A stretch of DNA of 64,000 nt, from positions 62,001 to 126,000 of the forward strand of contig NZ_JAGGKQ010000007.1 in the NCBI RefSeq assembly GCF_017873815.1, read 5' to 3'. This document shows positions 42,580 through 51,681 of this stretch, one piece after another. Position 1 is the stretch's first letter, and every line of letters begins with the position of its first letter. The DNA is from Halorubrum alkaliphilum. Its GTDB lineage: Archaea > Halobacteriota > Halobacteria > Halobacteriales > Haloferacaceae. Made by a program: the position numbers and the translations under genes. Under the pieces are notes generated by a model that saw only the letters and a list, made by a program, of their open reading frames with translations, searched no databases and had not been told where the DNA came from.

Positions 42580-42692
42580 ACGTCGGCATCGACGGAACGG
42601 GGTTATGAACTTCGCCCCGAGGTTATCAGGATCGATTCTCGATTCCCGAGCGCCGGGAACGCGGCGTGGGGCTCAGGAGCGCGGTCAGTGGG

Positions 42693-43676
42693 TTACAAGA
42701 GCCCTTCGACCGCCTCTGCCGCGAGGTCGACGCTCGCCTCCAGATCCGGGCCGAGCGGGGACCCGACGACGAGGCCGTCGGCGTGGTCGGCGACGGCGGC
42801 GGCGCGCTCGCGGACGGTTTCGGGAGTCCCCGCCATACAGAACGCGTCGATCATCGCCGGCGTCACGCGCTCGAAGGCCGCGGAGAACTCGCCGGCGGAG
42901 ACGTGCTCGCCGATCGCTTCGGCGGTGTCGGAGTCGATTCCGTGACGGTCGAGGACGGGCGGGGCCGCGCCGGCCGTAATGAAGGCGACCGGGGGACGAG
43001 CGGCCTCGCGGGCGGCCGTCTCGTCCGCGGCGATCGACACCGCGGCGTACGCGATCAGATCGAACTCTCCCCGGCTTTCGGGCCGCTCCGAGAGGCCGTC
43101 GTCGACCTGCTCGCGGGCCCACGCGAGGTCCTTCGGGTGCGAGCCGTTATACAGGAGACCGTCCGCGTGTTTCGCCGCCATCCGACACATATGCGGCCCC
43201 TCACCGCCGACGTGGATCGGGATGCCCGCGCCCTGCGGGGGTTCGTAGTTGAGTCCGGCCTCGCTGGCGTCGAAGCTCCCGTCGTGGTCGACGCGCTCGC
43301 CCGCCCACAGCTTCTGGGCGGTCTTGAACGCCTCCAACACGGAGCGAAGCCCGCGTTCGTCCTCAAGGCCGAGGTTCCGGAGCGTCGAAGGGTCGCCGGG
43401 GCCGAGCCCGAAGACGGCCCGCCCCTCGGACAGTTCGTCCACGGTCGCGACCTTCGAGGCGAGCGTCACCGGGTGTGTCTCGTAGGGGTTGGCGACGCCC
43501 GGCCCGAGCCGGACCGAATCCGTCGCGGTCGCGAGTTGCGAGAGGAACGTCCACGGGTCGCGGTTGTTGTAGTGACACGTCGAGTAGACGGCGTCGTAGC
43601 CGGCCTCCTCGGCGCGGACGCCGAGGTCGACGAGGCGGTGCAAGTCGTGTTCGGGGGTGAGTTCGATTCCGAGCAT
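42693..43676 (-). CDS. mer: methylene-tetrahydromethanopterin reductase-like F420 enzyme (Mer)
   Basis: 327 residues, a luciferase-like TIM barrel. F420-family segments visible are LGIELTPEHDLHRLVDLG at the N-terminus, RLGPGVANPYETHPV, FGLGPGDPSTLRNLGLE and IPIHVGGEGPHMCRMAAKHADG. Haloarchaea lack methanogenesis, so Mer is thought to act on a folate-type C1 carrier. The start at 43676 lies 2 bp after the cofE stop, so the F420 biosynthesis gene and this F420-dependent enzyme are cotranscribed. Confidence 0.88.
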   Translation of the reverse strand: MLGIELTPEHDLHRLVDLGVRAEEAGYDAVYSTCHYNNRDPWTFLSQLATATDSVRLGPGVANPYETHPVTLASKVATVDELSEGRAVFGLGPGDPSTLRNLGLEDERGLRSVLEAFKTAQKLWAGERVDHDGSFDASEAGLNYEPPQGAGIPIHVGGEGPHMCRMAAKHADGLLYNGSHPKDLAWAREQVDDGLSERPESRGEFDLIAYAAVSIAADETAAREAARPPVAFITAGAAPPVLDRHGIDSDTAEAIGEHVSAGEFSAAFERVTPAMIDAFCMAGTPETVRERAAAVADHADGLVVGSPLGPDLEASVDLAAEAVEGLL

Positions 43677-43678
43677 GG

Positions 43679-44434
43679 TTATCCGTCGAATGTCCACTGC
43701 CGGAGCGCCTGCCGGACGAAGTCGCCGTCGACCTCGCGGAAGTGGTTGTCCGAGCCCTCGTGGTCGCCGAACGCCCAGTCGCGGACGACGACGACCGGAG
43801 TTCCCCCGTCGCCCTCGCCAGCGACGAGGTTGGCCGCGGAGGCCAACTCGTCGATCACGTTCTGGACGGTGACGCCCATCTCGCGGCCGTCGCGGTCGCG
43901 CTCGCCGCGCCAGTCCCGGCTCGCGGGGATCCCGGCCCAGCCGATAGCGACGCCCCGTTGCCCGTGTCTAAACGGGCGGCCGCACGTGTCGCTGACGACG
44001 ACGCGATCGGCCCGGAGCCCGTTCCGGATGCGCTCCGCGCTCTCCGATGGGTGCTCCGGGAGCAGCAGCAGGTCCCCGCCGGGGACGTTCGACCGGTCGA
44101 TGCCGGCGTTGACACCGATGTGGCCGAAACGGGTCGCCGTCAGCAGGAACGGAGCCTCCATGATCAGCTCCGTCGACTCCTCAATGACGGCCTGCGCGAA
44201 CCGCGGGTCCTTCTTCTCGTCCGCGATGTCGGCGAGCCGGTCGGCTATCTCGTTCGCGCGCGGACTCGGCGGGAAGTCGTCGAGGTCGTAGGTGCGACCC
44301 TCCGCCTTGGAGACGACGGTGCTGGCGACGACGACGACGTCGTCCTCGCGGAGGTCGACGCGCTCGTCGATCATGGGCGCGAGGTCGTCTCCCTCCCGTA
44401 TTTCCGGGAGATCCGGGACGGCGAACAGCTCCAT
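43679..44434 (-). CDS. cofE: coenzyme F420-0:L-glutamate ligase
   Basis: 251 residues. CofE adds glutamates to F420-0 using GTP. Family segments are VVVVASTVVSKAEGRTYDL near the N-terminus, FGHIGVNAGIDRSNVPGGD, VVSDTCGRPFRHGQRGVAIG and a C-terminal VRDWAFGDHEGSDNHFRE. The minus-strand box TTTTTCG near 44456-44462 is about 26 nt upstream of the ATG, and mer follows directly in the same operon. Confidence 0.94.
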   Translation of the reverse strand: MELFAVPDLPEIREGDDLAPMIDERVDLREDDVVVVASTVVSKAEGRTYDLDDFPPSPRANEIADRLADIADEKKDPRFAQAVIEESTELIMEAPFLLTATRFGHIGVNAGIDRSNVPGGDLLLLPEHPSESAERIRNGLRADRVVVSDTCGRPFRHGQRGVAIGWAGIPASRDWRGERDRDGREMGVTVQNVIDELASAANLVAGEGDGGTPVVVVRDWAFGDHEGSDNHFREVDGDFVRQALRQWTFDG

Positions 44435-44620
44435 ACGTATCCCTGCGGCGCGACGACGAAAAACCCCGCCGGTACCGGGCCGGTTTGACGGTATCCGACG
44501 GGGACGGAACCGGGAGAGGCGACGGAGTATAAACGGACGGCCGAGCCCCGAGGATCACCACGAGTGAGTCGCCGTGTATCGAATCGGTCCGATATTGATA
44601 AATAATTTTACATAAGAACG

Positions 44621-44627
44621 TTTATGC
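44621..44627 (+). promoter_or_regulatory. TATA box of the orphan lipoprotein gene
   Basis: TTTATGC, centred 30 nt before the ATG at 44654, at the end of an AT-rich stretch (44591-44625). Confidence 0.5.
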
Positions 44628-44653
44628 TGTTCGGTGGCCTTTAGAACCTGATC

Positions 44654-46252
44654 ATGACTTCACAACAACCAGAGAACGATACATCTAGTATAGTAGATGG
44701 TATCGTCAGTCGTCGTCAGCTCCTCGCGGTGGGTGGGGTTGTCGCAATCGGCGGACTAAGTGGCTGTGTGAGTCGAGTCGCTGCGAGGACCACGAACATC
44801 GGAGCCTCGCCCGCTGCCATGTTTGGAGGGGTTCGAGGAGATGGACTGATCCCCGGCACAGCGAGAGAGACCATCAAGTTCTCCCCCACTGTTCGCGTCG
44901 AAGAGCGGTTCATCTCAGGTGATGTCGAGCTCGAAGCATGGATGACGAACACGACGATGGCCGTCGAAGCGGAGAATTACAGATCCGTCCGGTCGAACCC
45001 GAATCGTGGTGAAGCGGGTGCTGTCGACGACGGTTTTGACGACGAGGACGACGATGTCATCTCCCCCGCAAACGATTACAACTCCGTCCGGTCGAACAAA
45101 CGGCGTAGTGCGTTTGCCCCTGCTGACGACGAGGACGACGAAGATGACGGAGATGACGAAGATGAGGCACACAGTGACTCGATTCGACGCTTACAACGGC
45201 TCACTGGTGCGAGCGAGGACGAGATACGTGAACTGTACGAGTACCTCGAAGGAGAACCCGTCTTGGGCGAACGGTGTGTCATCACACTCCCCGACGCACG
45301 GGCACCCCGAGGTGGGCCGAGCATCGAGTCGCTGATTACTCCAAAGCGAGTTATCGATTTCGTCACTGGTCGAGCGGACGGCGACGGGAACGTCTACTCG
45401 TGGGGAAGCAACCACAAGACTGCCGCGGCGGTAGCGGACGAAGACGACGAAGACGCCGATGACGAGGACGGATCGTGTGAGCAACACTCCTCTGGAGGAG
45501 GTCTGTCGGCGGAACAGTCGGTGTACTGCTGGGGAGGCAACACATCTCAAACCAACATTTCCGGACCGACTCACACGTACGGTTCTCTCGACGTGCTCAC
45601 GTCCGACTCTGGGGTTGTCGTCATAAACGTGACAAACCGCCCTCCAGCGGCGTCCGATACGAAGTCGATGGTTGGTGTGAGTTCAGACGGACGGCCAACT
45701 GATGTCGATTCGCTGGACGAGTGGGGGCGTGAGTCCGGTCCTGCTTCATCCACGTCAGTGATCGTTTGTCAGGTCCTCGTACAGCCGGTCGGGTGCCCGT
45801 GCCCGTTCCCGGCGTTGTTACACGTCCAGCGACACACGAACAACAACCAGTACGTCTACTCGTGTGGGTGGGTGATCGATGAGTCCTGCCTCTACGAGAA
45901 CTCGGTTACAGCGTTGGCAGGGGGTGGTGGAGGGAACGTACGCATTCAGGACATCACGCTGTCTCGCTCCGGGGAGGTCAGTGGGGACGAGATTCTGCGC
46001 CTGTTGCCGGACGACGTTTCACCGGTCGGGGCACAGCTGTTCTTTGGACACCTCGAAGACGCCGTCATCACAGGGAGTCTTCTCGACGACGAGCTCGTAG
46101 AGGAGGTCGCTGGAGCCGTCTCGTCGGACGGTGACGTGTACTGTTCGTGTCATCCGCTCGACGGTCACTGCCTACACCTCGTGGACGACGGAAACACGTC
46201 TGACACGGTGAAATTTAAGGCAGGGGCCGAGCTCTCGAAAAGCGTGAACTGA
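44654..46252 (+). CDS. cysteine-rich TAT lipoprotein of unknown function
   Basis: 532 residues. SRRQLLAVGGVVAIGGLSGC is a twin-arginine signal with a lipobox (Cys near 38), so the protein is anchored outside the membrane. The remainder has no domain I recognise. It contains two related motifs (NYRSVRSN and DYNSVRSN), three acidic runs, aromatic-Gly segments (NVYSWGSN, VYCWGGN, YVYSCGW) and about 12 cysteines, several as CPC or CSC pairs near the C-terminus (VYCSCHPLDGHCLH). That many Cys is unusual for an exposed haloarchaeal protein and suggests metal binding or disulfides. Base composition and codon use differ from the neighbours, suggesting acquisition. Confidence 0.6.
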   Translation: MTSQQPENDTSSIVDGIVSRRQLLAVGGVVAIGGLSGCVSRVAARTTNIGASPAAMFGGVRGDGLIPGTARETIKFSPTVRVEERFISGDVELEAWMTNTTMAVEAENYRSVRSNPNRGEAGAVDDGFDDEDDDVISPANDYNSVRSNKRRSAFAPADDEDDEDDGDDEDEAHSDSIRRLQRLTGASEDEIRELYEYLEGEPVLGERCVITLPDARAPRGGPSIESLITPKRVIDFVTGRADGDGNVYSWGSNHKTAAAVADEDDEDADDEDGSCEQHSSGGGLSAEQSVYCWGGNTSQTNISGPTHTYGSLDVLTSDSGVVVINVTNRPPAASDTKSMVGVSSDGRPTDVDSLDEWGRESGPASSTSVIVCQVLVQPVGCPCPFPALLHVQRHTNNNQYVYSCGWVIDESCLYENSVTALAGGGGGNVRIQDITLSRSGEVSGDEILRLLPDDVSPVGAQLFFGHLEDAVITGSLLDDELVEEVAGAVSSDGDVYCSCHPLDGHCLHLVDDGNTSDTVKFKAGAELSKSVN

Positions 46253-46263
46253 GCCGTCCCGCT

Positions 46264-46560
46264 TCAGCGACTCTCTCGTTGCTCCACCTTGTTCAACTCG
46301 ATCAGCAGCCGGAAAATCGCTTTCACCAGATTGGCGTCGACGTCGAACTGCTCGGCGTTCGTGCCCGCGCGGTCCATCACGCGCTCCTCTTGGCTTTCGT
46401 CGGTCGTCGGCAGGTCCCGTTCCGCTTTGACGGCCGCGACCGTGTCGGCGACGTAGGTTCGGCGGGCGATCAGTTCGACTATCTCGCGGTCGATGTCCTC
46501 GATCTCCTCGCGGAGTTCGTCGAGGCTCATCTCCTCGGGGTTGGGTGTGTTAGTGCTCAT
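46264..46560 (-). CDS. chorismate mutase (AroQ type)
   Basis: 98 residues, all-helical. The first helix MSLDELREEIEDIDREIVELIARR and the segment VKAERDLPTTDESQEERVM carry the Arg/Lys/Glu residues of AroQ-type mutases. It converts chorismate to prephenate for Phe/Tyr synthesis. Its start overlaps the 3' end of the shikimate kinase gene by 11 bp, so two steps of the aromatic pathway are translationally linked. Confidence 0.9.
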   Translation of the reverse strand: MSTNTPNPEEMSLDELREEIEDIDREIVELIARRTYVADTVAAVKAERDLPTTDESQEERVMDRAGTNAEQFDVDANLVKAIFRLLIELNKVEQRESR

Positions 46561-47488
46561 GGGTTTCTCCGACGGTCGCGCCGTCGTTCCGCGTGGTCGT
46601 TCGTCGCAGCGTTCCGGGTCGGTCCGCCCACCGGTCCGCGAGCGCGTCGAGGTCGGCGTCGGGATCGTCGGGGGCCGCGACCGCGACGACGCTCGGACCG
46701 GTTCCCGACAGCGACACGCCCGACGCCAGCGGCATCGCCTCGACCGCGGGGTCGGTGTCGAAACCGAGCGCGGCCGAGAACGCGAGTCCGTTAACGCTCA
46801 TCGCTTCTCCGTACTGCCCGTCGGCGGCGAGGTCGGCGACGAGATCGGCCATCGACGCCACGTCGCCACAGCGGTCGACGTCGGCGTCGGCGCTGTAGGC
46901 GCGCTCGGGTGGGGTCCAAACGAGAACGTCCCAGTCGACGGCCTCTCGCGACCGGAGCCGATCGTCGTCGTTGTCGGTGAGACAGACGCCGCCGAGCATC
47001 GACGCGGTCGCGTCGTCGAACGCGCCGGTGACGGTGACGCCGGCGTCGCGTGCGGCACACACGCCGAGTCGACAGGCTTCGAGGCGGGTGACGTCCGGGT
47101 CAGCGTCTCCGCCTCCGGTGTCGTTCGCGTCGTCGCCGTTCGCCTCATCACCGACCCGGAGGCCGAGCGCGTCACAGGTCGCGAGGACAGCTGCGTTGGC
47201 GGCTGCGCTGGAGCTTTTCAGTCCCGCAGCGAGCGGTACGTCGCTGTCGGTACGGACCGTCCCGCCTTCGCCGTCACCCCACCGCTCAATGGCAAGCGCG
47301 ACGCAACGCTCGATCAGCGTTGTGTCGGCGTCAGGGTCCTCGGCGATCGTTCCCGAAACGTCTTCACGATCGGGATCGAGCCGGACGGTCGCGCGGGTCT
47401 CGACGTCGATCCCGAACGCCGCACCCGTCCCGGTCGCAAGCGCGTTCAACACGGTGCCCGCGCCGAGCGCGGCTGCCCGTCCCTCCAT
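46550..47488 (-). CDS. archaeal (GHMP-type) shikimate kinase
   Basis: 312 residues. Archaeal shikimate kinases belong to the GHMP superfamily, unlike bacterial AroK. The N-terminal GRAAALGAGTVLNALATGTG and the ATP-binding PLAAGLKSSSAAANAA are diagnostic, and a C-terminal SGTGPSVVAV matches motif 3. An acidic insertion (ANGDDANDTGGGDADPD) is lineage-specific. Two ATGs (47497 and 47488) are possible; 47488 gives the usual N-terminus and a better distance to a weak upstream box. Chorismate mutase follows with overlap. Confidence 0.92.
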   Translation of the reverse strand: MEGRAAALGAGTVLNALATGTGAAFGIDVETRATVRLDPDREDVSGTIAEDPDADTTLIERCVALAIERWGDGEGGTVRTDSDVPLAAGLKSSSAAANAAVLATCDALGLRVGDEANGDDANDTGGGDADPDVTRLEACRLGVCAARDAGVTVTGAFDDATASMLGGVCLTDNDDDRLRSREAVDWDVLVWTPPERAYSADADVDRCGDVASMADLVADLAADGQYGEAMSVNGLAFSAALGFDTDPAVEAMPLASGVSLSGTGPSVVAVAAPDDPDADLDALADRWADRPGTLRRTTTRNDGATVGETHEH

Positions 47489-47635
47489 GTACTCCATCGG
47501 GGCCGGGCGTGAACAAAGGGTTAGCGATCGCGGCGAGTCTCTTGGGACGGACCGCCGTCCGATGGTTCGCTCCTCCGTTCCGCCCATCCCGTGCCGAACG
47601 CGGTCCTTTTCAGGGAGGCGAGCGGACGGATCGGC

Positions 47636-48094
47636 ATGTCAGCACCGTCACGCAGCGACGTGCCGCCGACGTCGATCGGCATCGACCTCCGCGAGGAGGG
47701 GGTCGTCGTCGAGTACCTCGACGGTCGGACCACGCTGTATCGGGGGGTTCCGGAGTCGGTCGAGGGCTCTCTCACCGCGGGCCCCGGCAAGGAGACGCAC
47801 GTCCTCGTCACGGACCCGACCGAGACGGAGGGCGTCATGACCTACGTGAACGACTACAAGACCGACGAGGCGATCCTCGAGGACTCCGGCGTGGGGCGGG
47901 TGACGGTCGAGGACGGGGAGACAGACGAGGTGTTCCCGGGCGTCGTCGTCGGCCGAAACGGGCAGCGAAACGAGGTGATCGCCGATCCCGAGATCGCGGG
48001 TGGGCGCGTGTTCGTCTTCGTCGAGGACGGCTGGAGCGAGGGGAGCTTCGAGATCGTCGAGGGACCGGAGGAGGGTCTCGACGCCTACCGGTAA
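47636..48094 (+). CDS. DUF5796-like haloarchaeal protein
   Basis: 152 residues, soluble and acidic, beta-rich by appearance (VVVEYLDGRTTLYRGVP, VFVFVEDGWSEGSFEIVE). I recognise it as a conserved haloarchaeal family of unknown function. CCTTTTCAG at 47606-47614 lies about 27 nt before the ATG at 47636, which excludes the longer upstream frame. No functional clue from neighbours. Confidence 0.75.
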   Translation: MSAPSRSDVPPTSIGIDLREEGVVVEYLDGRTTLYRGVPESVEGSLTAGPGKETHVLVTDPTETEGVMTYVNDYKTDEAILEDSGVGRVTVEDGETDEVFPGVVVGRNGQRNEVIADPEIAGGRVFVFVEDGWSEGSFEIVEGPEEGLDAYR

Positions 48095-48137
48095 TGAGCC
48101 ATCACGCCCCATCGGATGCGGAGTGACATCCATTCCA

Positions 48138-48920
48138 ATGGACACGGATTCGGACGATCTCTTCCGGATCGCTCATCGTGGGTGTCATGACCAGTATCCG
48201 GAGAACACGATCGCCGCGGTCGAGGCGGCCGCGCCACACGTCGATGCCGTCGAAGTCGACCTCCGTGCCTGCGGAACCGGCGAGCTCGTCGTGTTCCACG
48301 ACGAGACGCTTGACCGCGTCACAAGCGGGACGGGACGGATCGACGAAACGCCGCTCGCAGCGATCCGTGAACTCGACGTGTTGGGATCTGGCGAACCGAT
48401 ACCGACACTACGCGAACTGCTCGATGCGATGTCAGCGCTGTCGGAGCCCCCAACCCTCAACGTCGAACTCAAATCATCCGGGATCGCTCCGACGGCGGTC
48501 AGTGAGTGCGCCGACACTGATCTGGACGTGTTGTATTCGTCGTTTCACGGGTCGGTCCTGCGTGAGATCCGAACTGCCGGTCCCGACGCCCCGATCGCGG
48601 TGGTGTTCAGTGAGCGTCCTGATACGGCGCTCGAACTTGCGGACGAGATTGACGCCGTCGCCGTCCACCCGTGGAAGGGCCTGATCTGTGGCACCGACAC
48701 GGAAGCCGAAGGGAGCGACCAGTCGACTCTCGACGACGACCTTGTTGCGGCCGCCCACAGCCGCGACCTCGTCGTGAACGCGTGGAGCGTTGAGACCACA
48801 TCAGAGGTCAAACGGCTCCAAGCGGCGGGCGTCGATGGGGTTATCGCCGATCGCTGCGATATTTTTGGATCGGCTACCGGTTCGGTTGAGCCCGGACACA
48901 CGAACGCGTCGGACCCCTGA
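48138..48920 (+). CDS. glycerophosphodiester phosphodiesterase
   Basis: 260 residues, TIM-barrel GDPD family. Catalytic features are IAHRG (His14, Arg15), PENT, the metal pair in VEVDLR and the general-acid His in VFHDETLDRVTSG; LNVELKSS and NAWSVETTSEVKRLQAAGVDGVIAD form the C-terminal barrel. It splits glycerophosphodiesters from lipid turnover into glycerol-3-phosphate and alcohol. No signal peptide, so it is cytosolic. A GGAGTGA-like site lies about 12 nt before the ATG. Confidence 0.93.
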   Translation: MDTDSDDLFRIAHRGCHDQYPENTIAAVEAAAPHVDAVEVDLRACGTGELVVFHDETLDRVTSGTGRIDETPLAAIRELDVLGSGEPIPTLRELLDAMSALSEPPTLNVELKSSGIAPTAVSECADTDLDVLYSSFHGSVLREIRTAGPDAPIAVVFSERPDTALELADEIDAVAVHPWKGLICGTDTEAEGSDQSTLDDDLVAAAHSRDLVVNAWSVETTSEVKRLQAAGVDGVIADRCDIFGSATGSVEPGHTNASDP

Positions 48921-48947
48921 CTGCTCGGAAACACGGGATACCCGCGT

Positions 48948-50330
48948 TTATAATAAAAAGAATGCCGCCATACCGACTCCGCCACCACCGAAGATGAGAT
49001 ACACCGCGTCGACGCCGCGGTTAAAGAGGACAAATGTCGCGGCCGCTAGGACGACAGTAAGCGGATCGAGGACGCCGTCGACGATGAACGACTCGCGCGC
49101 AAGCGTGACCGTCGCCCCAAGAATTGCTCCAACGACCGCCGCGTTGACGCCGGTCAGTGCCGTCTGAATCACGTCGTTCTCGCGGACCTTCGCAAAGTAC
49201 GGGAAAAACCCCATAATGAAAACAAACGAGGGGCCAAACGCGCCGATCGTCGCGACGAGCGCGCCAAGTACGGCGATTGCCAGCAGCCCACCGGAGGCAT
49301 CCAGCAGTACCTTGTAGCCGACGAACGCAGTGGTCATCACGACTGGGCCCGGCGAGAGCTGACCAATTGCGACCCCATCAACGAACTCCCGTGCCGTCAT
49401 CCACGCAAACTCGTTGACAACGTACTTTTCGATGAATGGGATGAGGACGAGCCCACCGCCGTAGATGAACGAGCCCGTATACAGCATGAACGCGAACAGC
49501 TGGACCCACGTGTTCGACCAGAGCAGAACCAGTAGCCCCCAGATCGGTGAGGCTTCCAGTGCTCCACGCACGCTTGGTCCGAGGAAGTCGAGGAGCCGAT
49601 CACGAAACGTATAGGCAGCGGCGACGACGCTTCCAACGACCACACCAATGCTCACGGCCCGAAGATTTGTTCGGACCCACGCCGACCGATAGAGCGCGAC
49701 GGCGATCAGTCCGGCAACGACGAAGGCGACGACCGGGTTCGGATTCAGGGTTGCGGTGACGAGGATCGTCGCGACCAACAACACGACGAGCAGAATGTCG
49801 ATCTGCCACGTATTTCCGCGAACGTCAAACTCGAAATCGGTTCGTCCTTCTGCGAGCGCTGACTGTCCCATTGACCACGCCGCACCGACGATGAGTCCGA
49901 TGACAACGGGGTTGATACCGTAAAAGAACGCCTCAACCGAGGGAACTGCCTGAAACGCGAAGTATATCCAGGAAAAAAGCACGACGAGCAAAAACGTCGG
50001 GAGCATGAACGCCCCGCCGGCGACGAGCGCACCGAGGTTCCCACCGCGAACCCATCCCATGAATATCCCGAGTTGCGTCGATGCCGGTCCCGGAAGGGTG
50101 TTACAGATCGCGAGTCCTTCCATGAACGTCGACTGGTCCGTCCACCCGCTCGACTCCGGATCGTCGGGGTCGTCGTCGACGAGGTCGTCCTCCATCATCG
50201 CGATGTGAACGAGCGGACCGCCGAAGCCAACGATTCCAATATAAATAAAGTAGCGTGCGATCCCTCTGAGCGTTTCGGGGGTTGCCTCGCCCCGGTACGA
50301 GGAGACATCCGTGGCTGACGTCTCACTCAT
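48948..50330 (-). CDS. chrA: chromate transporter (ChrA/CHR family, two-domain)
   Basis: 460 residues with two homologous CHR halves. The first has GFGGPLVHIAMM and LAICNTLPGPASTQLGIFMG; the second has SFIYGGGLVLIPF and GVAIGQLSPGPVVMTTAFVGY. Long ChrA proteins export chromate by exchange with sulfate. An acidic loop (about 47-62) is a haloarchaeal insertion. TTTATAAT at 50361-50368 predicts a very short leader. No regulator is adjacent. Base composition is a little lower in GC than the neighbours. Confidence 0.92.
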   Translation of the reverse strand: MSETSATDVSSYRGEATPETLRGIARYFIYIGIVGFGGPLVHIAMMEDDLVDDDPDDPESSGWTDQSTFMEGLAICNTLPGPASTQLGIFMGWVRGGNLGALVAGGAFMLPTFLLVVLFSWIYFAFQAVPSVEAFFYGINPVVIGLIVGAAWSMGQSALAEGRTDFEFDVRGNTWQIDILLVVLLVATILVTATLNPNPVVAFVVAGLIAVALYRSAWVRTNLRAVSIGVVVGSVVAAAYTFRDRLLDFLGPSVRGALEASPIWGLLVLLWSNTWVQLFAFMLYTGSFIYGGGLVLIPFIEKYVVNEFAWMTAREFVDGVAIGQLSPGPVVMTTAFVGYKVLLDASGGLLAIAVLGALVATIGAFGPSFVFIMGFFPYFAKVRENDVIQTALTGVNAAVVGAILGATVTLARESFIVDGVLDPLTVVLAAATFVLFNRGVDAVYLIFGGGGVGMAAFFLL

Positions 50331-50485
50331 TTCGGTTGGCCCTCCCGATCCGTCCCTGTCATTATAAACCGATCTTCACCGTAACTGATCCGCATGGAGC
50401 GGATTCGAACGCCGCAGGTAAATAGATTCTTACTAATGGTAAAGTATTTGCTTGTATACTATCTCGGTCGAGACATGTGCCGACC

Positions 50486-50494
50486 GGAGGTCAT
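50486..50494 (+). promoter_or_regulatory. Shine-Dalgarno site of the 50498 gene
   Basis: GGAGGTCAT ends 3 nt before the ATG at 50498 (GGAGGT core to ATG, 6 nt). TATACTAT at 50455-50462 is the likely TATA box. Confidence 0.6.
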
Positions 50495-50497
50495 TAC

Positions 50498-51145
50498 ATG
50501 ACTGCGCGACGGAACGCGATGCTCACAACGGAGGACCGCCGCTGGTTAAGAGGTGAGAAGCGATACGACGGAGAACACGCCAAACAACAGCGATACCAGC
50601 GCCGGCGGGACATCCGTGAGCGAATCGACAACTCGATCCGTGATCTCACGATTGTGTTCGATCATCTCGAACCGGCTGAGCAGCAGAAGGTGTTCGAACC
50701 CGTGCGCACGGGCGACAGGGTGTCCGACGACCCCGAGCTGACTCGGGGTGTCCGCGATGGGCTCGCGTTCTTACTCCACGGAACCGGAATCACCGACGGA
50801 ATGGATGATTCCGGAACGCGCGTTGCGGAGACACTCGCGGGAACACTACTAACGGAGGGCATCGAGGCGGTCGGACGAAAGGAGGGGTTCCTTGTCGAGC
50901 GCGTCGACATCGAGGCCGACACGCGTCCACTGAGTCGATCGGACCTTGCCGAGCGGCTAGCGAGTGACGACCCCGTGACGGCCGCAGAGTTGGCCGCAGC
51001 GATCGAACACGAGGCCGTGGACACGGCGTCAGTACAGGCACACGTCCGTGAGATGCTCATCGACGATACCAAAACGGATCACGGCCGCGAGGACGGAGCA
51101 ACCGCCTCCGGAGCGAGGAACTCGGACACGGAGGACCAGTCATGA
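50498..51145 (+). CDS. haloarchaeal protein of unknown function, coupled to a ferritin-like gene
   Basis: 215 residues. The N-terminal third is basic and helical (LTTEDRRWLRGEKRYDGEHAKQQRYQRRRD), resembling a family often annotated in haloarchaea as a domain of unknown function. The middle is helical (IDNSIRDLTIVFDHLEPAEQ) and the C-terminal 25 residues are disordered. The ATG at 50498 is supported by the ribosome site. The stop overlaps the next start (ATGA), so the two proteins are made together. Confidence 0.65.
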   Translation: MTARRNAMLTTEDRRWLRGEKRYDGEHAKQQRYQRRRDIRERIDNSIRDLTIVFDHLEPAEQQKVFEPVRTGDRVSDDPELTRGVRDGLAFLLHGTGITDGMDDSGTRVAETLAGTLLTEGIEAVGRKEGFLVERVDIEADTRPLSRSDLAERLASDDPVTAAELAAAIEHEAVDTASVQAHVREMLIDDTKTDHGREDGATASGARNSDTEDQS

Positions 51146-51621
51146 GTATCGAGACGAAAGAAGAGATGTTCCTTCGGGAACTGCGGAAGCTGTACCACGC
51201 CGAGCTCGAAATCCTCGACCTTCATCGAGATCTCTCGGCGGCGGCAGCGAGCGAAGAGATATCCGAGCTGTTTGCGAGCCACCGTGACGATACAACCGCA
51301 CAGATCAACCGTATCGAGCGGATGTTCGAGGCGATCGACGCCGAGCCGAGTGCCCGCCCGAGCCCGATCATGGAAGGGTTGATCGCTGAAAAAGACGAGT
51401 TCATCGGCGAAGTCGAACGCGACGACCTTCGCGATATCGACGCCATCGGGATCGGCACGATCAACGAACGGATCGAGATCACGCTGCTCGATCGACTGAT
51501 CCTGCTCGCGACCGACCTCGGATATCCCGATTCGCTCGTCGACGCGCTGCGGACGAACCGGGCGGAGGCCGAAGACGCCCTCGCACACATGCGGTCGGTC
51601 GTCACCGCGGAACGCTCGTAG
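51142..51621 (+). CDS. YciE/DUF892-type ferritin-like protein
   Basis: 159 residues, four-helix bundle. MFLRELRKLYHAELEILDLHRDL and the later ELFASHRDDTTAQINRIERMFE follow the DUF892 (YciE-like) pattern, a ferritin-like fold with possible metal ligands Glu/His in the helices. Family members are stress-associated and their chemistry is not settled. It overlaps the preceding gene by four bases. Confidence 0.78.
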   Translation: MSIETKEEMFLRELRKLYHAELEILDLHRDLSAAAASEEISELFASHRDDTTAQINRIERMFEAIDAEPSARPSPIMEGLIAEKDEFIGEVERDDLRDIDAIGIGTINERIEITLLDRLILLATDLGYPDSLVDALRTNRAEAEDALAHMRSVVTAERS

Positions 51622-51681
51622 CTCGGAACCAGGTGCTCGAACGCCGTGGTCGCTCGATCAGTGCGAGTTCAGCGATCGATT

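Noticed and set aside
45391-45560. RCC1-like VYSWGSN and VYCWGGN motifs in the orphan lipoprotein
   Set aside because: Only two isolated motifs without the repeat length or blade pattern of an RCC1 propeller.
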